From assembly GCA_043804635.1 (NCBI GenBank), contig JAZDIU010000013.1:1-6751 (forward strand): a stretch of 6,751 bases of DNA. Reading direction: 5' to 3'. The position numbers were made by a program, and so were the translations under genes. This DNA is from JAZDIU01 sp043804635 (lineage in GTDB: Bacteria; Chloroflexota; Dehalococcoidia; Dehalococcoidales; UBA2162). This document shows, piece after piece, positions 1 through 5,630 of this stretch (positions within the stretch are counted from its first letter, which is position 1; the number at the start of each line of letters is the position of its first letter). Under the pieces are notes generated by a model. The model saw only the letters and a list, made by a program, of their open reading frames with translations. It ran no database searches and was not told the origin of the DNA.

Positions 1-866
1 TGATTCCCCCCAGCACAACGGCTATTTTCTACGCTCTGCTTACCGATGAATCCGTCGGTAAGCTGTTTATGTCTGGTATCATCCCCGGTGTCATACTAAC
101 CCTGGCTTACTTCGTAATAATCTACATCTGGGCAACCATAAGACCGAGTGTCGCCCCGATGCTGCCAGCTGACATCAAATTTACCTGGGGAGAACGATTT
201 AAGTCCATTGCGCCGATTGTTCCGATTATGATAATCTTCCTCTTTATGCTTGGTGGTATTTATATGGGGTGGTTCAGTCCTACGGAGGCCGCCGGGATGG
301 GTTCGTTCTCAGTACTGGTCGTTTGCCTCGTCTTGAGAAAGTTATCCTGGAAAACTTTCCACGAGGGGTTATTGAACACAGCCAGGTCAGCCGGAATGAT
401 ACTCATTCTTATCTCAGCCGCTTTTATCTACACGCACACTATGGCACTGAGTAAGTTCAGCGTGGAAGTACAAGATATAATTGTCAATGCCGGACTCGGA
501 ATGCTGCCCGTAACCTATACCTTCGTCGTCGTCTTTATTCTCGCCGGGATGTTTTTCGACCTGTGGGCGATGATTATATTATTTACCCCTATCTTTTACC
601 CCATAATCACTGGGCATCCAGGAGCTCCGCCGATGGCTGGTATCTGGCTTGGATGTATGTTTATGTTGCTTTGTGACCTCGCGGCAATCACACCGCCGAT
701 GGCTCTCTGCCTTTATATCACCCAGATGATTGATGGCTGCCCGACCATAGACGTTATTAAAGGGACAATACCCTTCTATATCACCTGCGCTGGTATGCTG
801 GTATTGATAGTTCAGTTCCCGTTCATAGCCACTTGGCTGCCGGGCAAGATGATTGGCGGCGGTTAA
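1..866 (+). CDS. dctM: TRAP transporter large permease (DctM family), 5' truncated
   Basis: This is the large membrane subunit of a tripartite ATP-independent periplasmic transporter, which uses an ion gradient to import organic acids or similar solutes together with a DctQ-type small permease and a DctP-type binding protein. The reading frame is open from base 3, giving 287 residues in the window. The family is about 425-430 residues, so roughly the first third lies upstream. Visible family signatures are IPPSTTAIFYALLT at the very start, followed by SVGKLFMSGIIPG, then a hydrophilic stretch with a WGERF motif, GWFSPTEAAGMG in the middle, FFDLWAMIILFTPIFYPI, and near the end AITPPMALCLY and the proline-rich TWLPGKM tail. 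Most of the rest is strongly hydrophobic, consistent with about seven or eight remaining membrane segments. The partner subunits are not in the window, so the substrate cannot be told. A terminator follows 30 bases after the stop. Family assignment is sure; the symbol is generic. Confidence 0.93.
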   Translation, partial: IPPSTTAIFYALLTDESVGKLFMSGIIPGVILTLAYFVIIYIWATIRPSVAPMLPADIKFTWGERFKSIAPIVPIMIIFLFMLGGIYMGWFSPTEAAGMGSFSVLVVCLVLRKLSWKTFHEGLLNTARSAGMILILISAAFIYTHTMALSKFSVEVQDIIVNAGLGMLPVTYTFVVVFILAGMFFDLWAMIILFTPIFYPIITGHPGAPPMAGIWLGCMFMLLCDLAAITPPMALCLYITQMIDGCPTIDVIKGTIPFYITCAGMLVLIVQFPFIATWLPGKMIGGG

Positions 867-896
867 AGGTTCTGAATTCCTTTGGGAAGAGTTTTT

Positions 897-927
897 AAGA
901 GAGGGGCGGAAGCCCCTCTCTTGTTTT
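897..927 (+). terminator. Rho-independent terminator of the TRAP operon
   Basis: A perfect 11-bp inverted repeat (AAGAGAGGGGC at 897-907 and GCCCCTCTCTT at 912-922) closes on the loop GGAA, which fits the stable GNRA tetraloop pattern, and is followed by GTTTT. It lies 30 bases after the permease stop and ends 5 bases before the tyrA stop on the other strand. Read on the minus strand, the stem is followed by AAAAAC rather than a T-run, so it is a proper intrinsic terminator only for the rightward transcript. It may still shield the tyrA mRNA 3' end from exonucleases. Confidence 0.85.
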
Positions 928-1794
928 CTATTTCTCCAGGAGCTTATACATATCATTATAAGCTCGTCGGAAATGGGGGTCGGCTTTCTCCAGTCGGTCC
1001 CTTATACCATTCATCCGACTAACGAATCCTTGCCTGTCTTTGCTTTTCACTATGTCCGCCCAGCTTTTTGTTGTCTGCCGGAACAGACGGTGAATTTGCG
1101 GCATCCCGGGGAGACTCATTTGGATGGACGCATAAAGTTCCGGGTCTTCGGTGATAACACTCTTTGCCAGCATCAGCAAAAGTTTATAAGTACTGCCGCT
1201 AACTGATTCCATTTCGTTTAACTGGCTAAAATTCAACAGCGTGTCGGCGGCAATAATGCCGACAAAGTGAGCGAGACCCAGAACCACCGCCATCAGTTCA
1301 TCGTGTTCCCGTGGAGTCATCAGACTGACCCGGCCACCCCGGGTTTCCAGAAACTGTTTTGCTTTTTGAGCCAGAACTCTCTCTTTGTCATTGGTCGGTG
1401 TCAGCACGAAATTCTGGTTATCTACGCTTTTTGCACCGGGACCGAATACGGGGTGTGCTCCCAGCACCACACCCATCTTGATATACTTATGCATCACTTT
1501 CATCGGCATAACCTTGACCGAAGTCAGGTCTATGATTGACTGGTTAGGCTGGAAATAGGGCCCCAGCTCTCTGACAACATCCTCGAAATTATCGATTGGC
1601 ACTGAGAGTAAAACCAGGTCAGCTTGCTTAACCGCCTTTATATTGGTGGCGGTTCCTACGCCCAGCCTCTTACCCGCTTCCCGGAGTTTGGTTTTATTCC
1701 GACCGGTGATGATTACTTCCTTGCCCTCTTCCCGCAGGAACCGCACAAACCACTGCCCCATCTTCCCCGAGCCACCGATTATGGCTACTTTCAT
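928..1794 (-). CDS. tyrA: Prephenate (or arogenate) dehydrogenase, TyrA
   Basis: TyrA oxidatively decarboxylates prephenate to 4-hydroxyphenylpyruvate, or arogenate to tyrosine, with NAD(P), in the cytoplasm. The N-terminal Rossmann domain opens with MKVAIIGGSGKMG (dinucleotide loop at residues 7-13). DLTSVK (89-94) and HPVFGPG (114-120, with the family's active-site histidine at 114) mark the substrate pocket. REHDELMAVVLGLAHF (162-177) starts the helical dehydrogenase domain. The protein is 288 residues with no chorismate mutase fusion and no C-terminal ACT domain, so tyrosine feedback through an ACT domain is not expected. I chose the ATG at 1794 because GGAG (1801-1804) sits 6 bases upstream. 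An in-frame ATG at 1806 would add MEKR but has no Shine-Dalgarno and overlaps that GGAG. The MKVAIIGG start resembles archaeal TyrA proteins (from memory). Whether prephenate or arogenate is preferred cannot be read from the sequence. Confidence 0.92.
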   Translation of the reverse strand: MKVAIIGGSGKMGQWFVRFLREEGKEVIITGRNKTKLREAGKRLGVGTATNIKAVKQADLVLLSVPIDNFEDVVRELGPYFQPNQSIIDLTSVKVMPMKVMHKYIKMGVVLGAHPVFGPGAKSVDNQNFVLTPTNDKERVLAQKAKQFLETRGGRVSLMTPREHDELMAVVLGLAHFVGIIAADTLLNFSQLNEMESVSGSTYKLLLMLAKSVITEDPELYASIQMSLPGMPQIHRLFRQTTKSWADIVKSKDRQGFVSRMNGIRDRLEKADPHFRRAYNDMYKLLEK

Positions 1795-1835
1795 TCGTTT
1801 CTCCATTTACTTTAGGAGTATTTTATCCTTATTCG

Positions 1836-1895
1836 CCAGTTTTTACCAGTGGGATACCCCTTTCATCTGGAATTTATAGATTTTCCAACTGGTAA
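1836..1895. repeat. Three ACTGG half-sites in the tyrA leader/promoter region
   Basis: CCAGT occurs at 1836-1840 and again at 1846-1850, a 10-bp step that puts both copies on the same face of the helix. The second copy belongs to an 8-base inverted repeat: TTACCAGT at 1843-1850 and ACTGGTAA at 1888-1895. The distal arm lies directly downstream of the predicted tyrA -10 box, spanning the likely start point. This arrangement suits regulator half-sites acting on tyrA. An RNA structure is less likely because the first arm sits at or before the transcript start. No regulator is identified and the elements are short, so this is tentative. Confidence 0.35.
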
Positions 1896-1924
1896 TTAAA
1901 TGATATGTAAAATATACTTGACAA
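1895..1924 (-). promoter_or_regulatory. Candidate sigma-70-type promoter for tyrA
   Basis: On the minus strand TTGTCA (1924-1919, five of six to consensus) is followed after 18 bases by TTTAAT (1900-1895, five of six). Transcription would begin near 1888, giving a leader of about 93 bases before the chosen tyrA start. The -35 box shares five base pairs (1919-1923) with the -35 box of the opposite promoter, so the two could hardly be occupied by polymerase at once. The call rests on sequence match alone. Confidence 0.5.
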
Positions 1925-1946
1925 ATTATATAGTTTATTATACTAT
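1918..1946 (+). promoter_or_regulatory. Strong sigma-70-type promoter of the DUF2178-HTH cassette
   Basis: TTGACA (1918-1923, perfect) and TACTAT (1941-1946, five of six) are separated by the ideal 17 bases in an A+T-rich stretch. The expected start is near 1953, giving a leader of about 26 bases with AGGAGGT (1967-1973) 5 bases before the ATG. It is the best promoter match in the window. The -10 box is covered by a palindrome, so it is probably repressible. Confidence 0.8.
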
Positions 1947-1960
1947 TAGTCTAGTAAACT
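1932..1960. promoter_or_regulatory. 29-bp imperfect palindrome over the -10 box, candidate operator
   Basis: The outer arms are AGTTTA (1932-1937) and TAAACT (1955-1960), and the inner arms ACTA and TAGT flank the centre at 1946. In all, 12 of 14 base pairs are symmetric about the single central base. The dyad covers the -10 box and the expected start point, so a bound dimer would block polymerase. The HTH protein encoded by the second gene of the same transcript is the obvious candidate ligand, giving negative autoregulation. That link is inferred from position and is not shown by the sequence. Confidence 0.55.
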
Positions 1961-1978
1961 TATCACAGGAGGTTAACG

Positions 1979-2362
1979 ATGAGTGCCAAGGCTTATAGTA
2001 TCTGTATGAGGGTGATAGCGGTGGCGCTGGCCGCATTCATTGCCTCATCTATCGTTCAGGAACTGCCGCTGTATTTCCCGCTCGTCGGCATTATGGTAGC
2101 TCTGGTGATATCGAGTATTTTGCGTCGGTCCGTCAAGGAAATTATAGTCGACGAGCGGAACCGCCGTATCTACGAAAAAGCCACGGCCGTCAGCTACCGC
2201 ATTTATACCATAGTTTCCGCAGTATTTGCTCTGACCGTCTTGATGCTTAGAAGCAGTCTGCCACAATGGGCTGGTATTGCCGGCGAGACTCTGGCTTATT
2301 CCCTTTGCGGACTGATGCTATTACATCTGGCGAGCACCAAATACTACGGAAGAAAGTTATAG
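1979..2362 (+). CDS. Four-helix membrane protein, DUF2178-like
   Basis: This is a 127-residue integral membrane protein of unknown biochemical role. Two hydrophobic helices (about residues 8-27 and 32-48) are followed by a charged cytoplasmic-type loop containing VDERNRRIYEKA (57-68), then two more helices (about 73-91 and 97-118) and a basic tail YYGRKL. The DER-x-RRI-x-EKA loop between helix pairs is what I recognise as the hallmark of DUF2178 proteins, small membrane proteins often encoded beside a short Xre-type regulator, as here. The start is well fixed: AGGAGGT lies 5 bases upstream and a consensus promoter precedes it. The HTH gene follows after 20 bases on the same strand, so the two are surely co-transcribed. 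A natural inference is that the membrane protein senses a condition or modulates the regulator, but nothing in the sequence proves this. Family assignment is from memory of the motif. Confidence 0.8.
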   Translation: MSAKAYSICMRVIAVALAAFIASSIVQELPLYFPLVGIMVALVISSILRRSVKEIIVDERNRRIYEKATAVSYRIYTIVSAVFALTVLMLRSSLPQWAGIAGETLAYSLCGLMLLHLASTKYYGRKL

Positions 2363-2382
2363 CGAAGTGGAGAGTCACTCCG

Positions 2383-2595
2383 ATGAAAAATAAGTTAAAA
2401 GTCTACCGGGCAATGAACGACCTGACCCAGGAATCTCTGGCACAGAAGTTGGGGGTAACCAGACAAACGATTGTCTCTATAGAAAATGAAAAGTATGACC
2501 CGTCCATCGGCTTAGCCTTTAAGATAGCCCGCCTGTTCAAAATAAAGATAGAAGACGTCTTTAACTACGACGAAGATAGTAGTAAGCCGCCGTAA
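2383..2595 (+). CDS. Small Xre/Cro-type HTH transcriptional regulator
   Basis: A 70-residue protein that is almost entirely one Cro/C1-type helix-turn-helix domain. After the MKNKLKVYRAMNDL opening, TQESLAQKLGV (15-25) is the first helix of the HTH, TRQTIVSIENEK (26-37) is the recognition helix, and YDPSIGLAFKIARLF (38-52) with IEDVFNYDE (57-64) completes the five-helix fold. This is the compact type with no separate sensor domain, so its signal must come from elsewhere, for instance from the membrane protein just upstream. I start it at the ATG at 2383 because GGAGAG (2369-2374) lies 8 bases upstream and the domain begins there. The frame is open further upstream, but that part overlaps the membrane protein gene out of frame and resembles nothing. 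It probably acts as a dimer on the palindrome at 1932-1960, repressing its own transcript and possibly affecting tyrA. Family is certain, target inferred. Confidence 0.92.
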   Translation: MKNKLKVYRAMNDLTQESLAQKLGVTRQTIVSIENEKYDPSIGLAFKIARLFKIKIEDVFNYDEDSSKPP

Positions 2596-2769
2596 TAAGC
2601 GTATACAACCTGTTTTTGAGATTGGGTAGCGCGCGTTGGAAGCATTCCGAACTGTGATTTGAGAAGAAACAAACTTGTACGAGAATTACAATTTATTACT
2701 CGCAAAGGAAACAGGATGAAGGAATCATTATTTTTTAAATGTTTATTTGTTACTTTTCGTCGCTTCTAT

Positions 2770-3387
2770 TCAGGACATTGTCACCATGAAGTATATCGTC
2801 AGAATCACCGTGATGTCCGCCGCTGTGTGAGACAGGGTCGTTGCCAGTAAGCCTCCCGTAATCCGGCTGATTTGCCGCCAGTACCACGCGGCAGCACAAA
2901 GGACTACGAAAGCTACAACCAACCAGACCAGTCCTACATTTCCGGCGAGTACAATCAGGTGATAACCCGCGAACAGGAAGTCGTTGAATACGGGTCGATT
3001 GGAGCTGCTACCAAGATAGCCCCGCCAGTAGTATTCCTCAAGAACAGGGTTAACAAGCACGTAGTATACGATGAAATAAGGCCAGATGGTAGCTGTAAGT
3101 CCGATGTTTTGCAGGTAGGCGTCGATGCTGAGCGGGACGGATAATAACGGCCAGAGCAGGTAAAGAAGCAACCCACCGCCCGCCCCAATTGCCACCGGGA
3201 GTATTAGCGAACCGAAACTATTAGTCCGGATAACTTGCTTGAAGGGAATGGCTCGTTTCGACAGGAATATGACGGCAGCCATTGCCGCGTGATAGGTGAG
3301 TATAGCCACCCAAGTATTGTGAAAAATGAAAAGACCTAGACCGACGGCCAGATAGGGGACAAAGAGGTAAAGTAATTTAACTAGCAT
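2770..3387 (-). CDS. CPBP-family intramembrane metalloprotease (Abi/CAAX protease-like)
   Basis: A 205-residue, very hydrophobic protein with the three motifs of the CPBP (Rce1-like, Abi) family: EEYYWRG at 117-123 (EExxxR, with E117, E118 and R122), FAGYH at 139-143 (FxxxH, H143), and HTAAD at 187-191 (H187, D191). In Rce1-type enzymes these glutamates and histidines form the membrane-embedded catalytic site, so activity is plausible. About six to seven membrane segments can be drawn. Bacterial members serve in immunity to bacteriocin-like peptides, in cleavage of membrane-bound regulators, or in unknown roles; the substrate here is not apparent. The ATG at 3387 is the first start after an in-frame TAA three codons upstream and has no Shine-Dalgarno, but a TATAAT lies just ahead, so translation may be leaderless. 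The gene is 93 bases downstream of pheA on the same strand and could also be reached by read-through. Its 3' end faces the HTH gene, with no clear terminator between them. Confidence 0.85.
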   Translation of the reverse strand: MLVKLLYLFVPYLAVGLGLFIFHNTWVAILTYHAAMAAVIFLSKRAIPFKQVIRTNSFGSLILPVAIGAGGGLLLYLLWPLLSVPLSIDAYLQNIGLTATIWPYFIVYYVLVNPVLEEYYWRGYLGSSSNRPVFNDFLFAGYHLIVLAGNVGLVWLVVAFVVLCAAAWYWRQISRITGGLLATTLSHTAADITVILTIYFMVTMS

Positions 3388-3395
3388 GTACCGTG

Positions 3396-3425
3396 ATTAT
3401 AAAGGAGTGGTGTGACGAAACACAA
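3396..3425 (-). promoter_or_regulatory. Candidate promoter directly ahead of the CPBP gene (possible leaderless start)
   Basis: A perfect TATAAT reads on the minus strand at 3401-3396, only 8 bases before the ATG at 3387, with TTGTGT (3425-3420) 18 bases further upstream as a weak -35 box. Initiation 6-9 bases after the -10 would fall at or next to the start codon, which fits the lack of a ribosome binding site. The weak -35 keeps confidence low. Confidence 0.4.
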
Positions 3426-3432
3426 CGGAAGC

Positions 3433-3451
3433 GAGGGCAACTGGTAGAGCA
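3433..3451 (+). other. tRNA D-arm-like fragment, possible tRNA relic
   Basis: GAGGGCAACTGGTAGAGCA matches the usual D-arm region of tRNAs (TAGCTCAACTGGTAGAGCA in many) at 16 of 19 positions, including the whole D-loop and the 3' side of the D-stem. The 5' side of the stem is GGGC instead of GCTC, so the stem cannot form. No anticodon arm, T-arm or acceptor follows in proper register. At most this is a decayed or partial tRNA; it may be chance. Confidence 0.22.
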
Positions 3452-3480
3452 AGCTGGATTCAAACCGCCCAGTATTACTC

Positions 3481-4548
3481 CTACTTCGCCTTCGGATAAG
3501 ACCCCAGCACTTTGAGGAAAAGGGTGAACTCTTCCACCTTCGTTAAAGCCTTCTGGGCGGCTTCGTCTTCACGGTGGCCCTCGAAGTCGAGGTAGAAATT
3601 ATATTCCCACGCCTTCTGTCTTGTCGGTCGGGACTCGATTTTAGTCAGGTTAATTTTTCTGTCGGCTAGCTCTTTGAGGAACTCATAAAGCGCCCCCGGT
3701 CTGTGCTTCACGGAGAAAACGATTGAAGTCTTGTCCTTACCTGTCGGCGGCGAGTCTTGCTTGGCGAGTAAAAAGAACCGGGTAAAGTTGTTCGGGTTAT
3801 CTTCAATCTCGCGGGCAAGCACCTGCATCCCGTAGATTTCCGCCGCTCTAGCACTGGCGATAGCGGCGCCGTCGGTTATTTTCTGCTCTTTAATCATCTT
3901 GACGCTGCCCGCGGTATCGTAGGTAGAGATTAGCTCGGCACCGAGGTGTTTCAAGAAAGCCCGGCACTGTCCGAGAGCCTGCGGGTGAGAGTAGGCTTTT
4001 TTAATTGAGTCCAGCGTCGCCCCCGGACTGGCGATGAGGCAATGCACAACCCTTACTTCCGTTTCCCCGCATACTCTAAGGCTTGAATCTAAAAGCAGGT
4101 CGTATACCCGACTGATACTGCCTTCGAGGGAGTTCTCGATAGGGACAACGCCATACTGCGTCTTGCCTTCTTCCACTATTTTGAAGACATCATCGACAGT
4201 CTCGCAGGGCTTGACCTGAATGGAATGTCCGAAAAACTGGAAGGCGGCTTCCTCGCTGTAAGCCCCGATTTCACCCTGAAAGGCAACGACGGTCCCCTGC
4301 ACCGTCTTGGATAAGGCAAACATCTGGCGATAGATATTTTCTATATCCGTCTCGTTGATTTTCTCGTCACGAGCAATCTTTTTGACCCTTGCCAGGACTT
4401 TTTCTTCACGGCCGGTGTCTTCAATCGGCTTGCCTGTTTTCTTTTTCTCCTGCCCGATTTCCTGGCTAATCCTGACTCTCTTACCGATTAGCTTGATTAT
4501 TTCGGCATCGGCCTCGTCTATCTTTTTCCTCAGCTCTTCCAGATTCAT
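3481..4548 (-). CDS. pheA: P-protein: chorismate mutase-prephenate dehydratase with ACT domain
   Basis: A 355-residue bifunctional cytoplasmic enzyme that turns chorismate into prephenate and prephenate into phenylpyruvate, the phenylalanine branch. Residues 1-85 are an AroQ-type mutase; aligned by eye to the E. coli P-protein, all seven active-site positions are kept (R7, R24, K35, D44, R47, E48, Q84). Residues 88-265 are the dehydratase: GEIGAYSEEAA (92-102), ENSLEGS (138-144), YSHPQALGQC (186-195) and the catalytic TRF at 256-258 within NNFTRFF. Residues 274-355 are an ACT domain with GALY (285-288) and ESRP (305-308), the two motifs that bind phenylalanine in the E. coli enzyme, so feedback inhibition by phenylalanine is expected. 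The start overlaps the aroC stop as ATGA, and GAGGG lies 7 bases upstream, so translation is probably coupled. Length and domain order are normal. It is the last gene of the aroA-aroC-pheA run. Confidence 0.97.
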   Translation of the reverse strand: MNLEELRKKIDEADAEIIKLIGKRVRISQEIGQEKKKTGKPIEDTGREEKVLARVKKIARDEKINETDIENIYRQMFALSKTVQGTVVAFQGEIGAYSEEAAFQFFGHSIQVKPCETVDDVFKIVEEGKTQYGVVPIENSLEGSISRVYDLLLDSSLRVCGETEVRVVHCLIASPGATLDSIKKAYSHPQALGQCRAFLKHLGAELISTYDTAGSVKMIKEQKITDGAAIASARAAEIYGMQVLAREIEDNPNNFTRFFLLAKQDSPPTGKDKTSIVFSVKHRPGALYEFLKELADRKINLTKIESRPTRQKAWEYNFYLDFEGHREDEAAQKALTKVEEFTLFLKVLGSYPKAK

Positions 4549-5630
4549 TTAATTACCCTCGGAATTAGTCCCGCCCTCAAAGCAAAATCGCACAAAGTCA
4601 CTGCCATCATCGACTCGACCACCGGCACCGCTCTCGGCACCAGACAGGTATCGTGCCTGCCCTTGATGTCCAGGCTCTCGTTTTCCATCGTCTTCATATT
4701 TACCGTCTGCTGACTTTGAGCAATGGAGGGCGTCGGTTTGACAGCCACCCTGACTACTATCGGCATCCCGTTACTGATGCCGCCCAGTATGCCGCCGGCA
4801 TTGTTGGTCAGGGTTATTATTTTACCGTTTTTGATAGCGAACTGTTCGTTATTCTCCGAGCCTTTTTTCTCAGCGGCTGAGAATCCCGCACCGAACTCGA
4901 CTCCTTTCACTGCCGGGATGGCAAAGAGGGCTTTAGCGAAATCACCTTCCAACGTATCAAAGACCGGTTCTCCTATACCTGCCGGCACATTCAAGGCGAG
5001 CCCCTCGATAATACCACCAAGGCTATCTCCTTCAATCCTGGCTCTTGCAATAACCTTTGCCATTTCTTCGGCGGCTCTGGCATCGGCACATCTCAAGGGG
5101 TTCGACTCCGCCTTTTTAATCTGATTAATTCCCTTTGGTTTAGCCTTGATACCGCCGATTTCAATGGTGTGAGCCAGAACTTCAATGTCAATTAGGTTCA
5201 GCAGCTTCTTAGCTACAGCACCCGCCATAACGAACGAAACCGTAATCCTCCCCGAAAACCTGCCCCCGCCCCGGAAGTCACTAAATCCCCCGTACTTAAC
5301 AAAAGCGGTGTAATCAGCATGCCCCGGTCGGGGTAGAAATCTAATCCTCTTATACTCATTGGAATCGACATCCTCATTCCAGACGAGCATAGATAGTGGA
5401 GCGCCGGTAGTACGACCGTTGAAGACACCGGAAAGAATCTCGACTTTATCGGCTTCGGCTCTTGCGGTAGTCCCCACCGCACCCGGTCTCCTTTTGTCCA
5501 CTTCCGACTGGATTTCAGTCTCAGCCAGAGGTAAGCCCGCGGGACACCCATCGATAACAATGCCGACGCATCTTCCGTGGCTCTCACCGAAGCTGGTTAT
5601 CGTAAATAACCTGCCTAAACTATTTTCCAT
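4545..5630 (-). CDS. aroC: Chorismate synthase
   Basis: A 361-residue FMN-dependent enzyme that eliminates phosphate from 5-enolpyruvylshikimate-3-phosphate to give chorismate, the branch point for aromatic compounds. All three family signatures are present: FGESHGRCVGIVIDG (14-28) with catalytic H18 in GESHG, RPGHADYT (101-108) with the second catalytic H104, followed by RGGGRFSGRIT (120-130) in the flavin-binding region, and GRHDTCLVPRAVPVVES (324-340) near the C-terminus. The middle motif reads GGGRFSGR, which I associate with archaeal and some deep-branching bacterial enzymes, where many bacteria have GGGRSSAR. The gene begins inside aroA with an 11-base overlap, using GTGAGG 4 bases before its ATG as binding site, and its TGA overlaps the pheA ATG by 4 bases. 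Such tight packing means one mRNA and probably coupled translation. Length is normal for the short bacterial/archaeal form. Function is certain; no flavin reductase fusion is seen, so reduced FMN must come from elsewhere. Confidence 0.98.
   Translation of the reverse strand: MENSLGRLFTITSFGESHGRCVGIVIDGCPAGLPLAETEIQSEVDKRRPGAVGTTARAEADKVEILSGVFNGRTTGAPLSMLVWNEDVDSNEYKRIRFLPRPGHADYTAFVKYGGFSDFRGGGRFSGRITVSFVMAGAVAKKLLNLIDIEVLAHTIEIGGIKAKPKGINQIKKAESNPLRCADARAAEEMAKVIARARIEGDSLGGIIEGLALNVPAGIGEPVFDTLEGDFAKALFAIPAVKGVEFGAGFSAAEKKGSENNEQFAIKNGKIITLTNNAGGILGGISNGMPIVVRVAVKPTPSIAQSQQTVNMKTMENESLDIKGRHDTCLVPRAVPVVESMMAVTLCDFALRAGLIPRVIK

Noticed and set aside
897..922. The hairpin as a bidirectional terminator also ending tyrA transcripts
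   Set aside because: On the minus strand the stem is followed by A-rich rather than T-rich sequence, so only the rightward direction fits an intrinsic terminator.
1795..1806. TyrA start at the ATG at 1806
   Set aside because: No Shine-Dalgarno upstream. The GGAG overlapping this ATG serves the ATG at 1794, and the family normally starts at the MKVAIIGG strand.
2266..2382. Upstream in-frame extension of the HTH gene to an ATG at 2266
   Set aside because: It overlaps the membrane protein gene in another frame, resembles nothing, and the ATG at 2383 has a good ribosome binding site exactly where the HTH domain begins.
2716..2850. Small plus-strand ORF (44 codons) with a fair Shine-Dalgarno (AAGGA, 6 bases before ATG)
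   Set aside because: Its second half is antisense to the conserved HTAAD-containing end of the CPBP gene, its composition (many R, H, C) looks like an antisense shadow, and there is no recognisable domain.
3388..3480. Intrinsic terminator after pheA
   Set aside because: Only a 4-5-bp CTGG/CCAG stem can be drawn and no T-run follows on the minus strand, so read-through into the CPBP gene remains possible.
4653..5124. Plus-strand open frames opposite aroC
   Set aside because: They are antisense to a fully conserved chorismate synthase and show no independent protein features or start signals.
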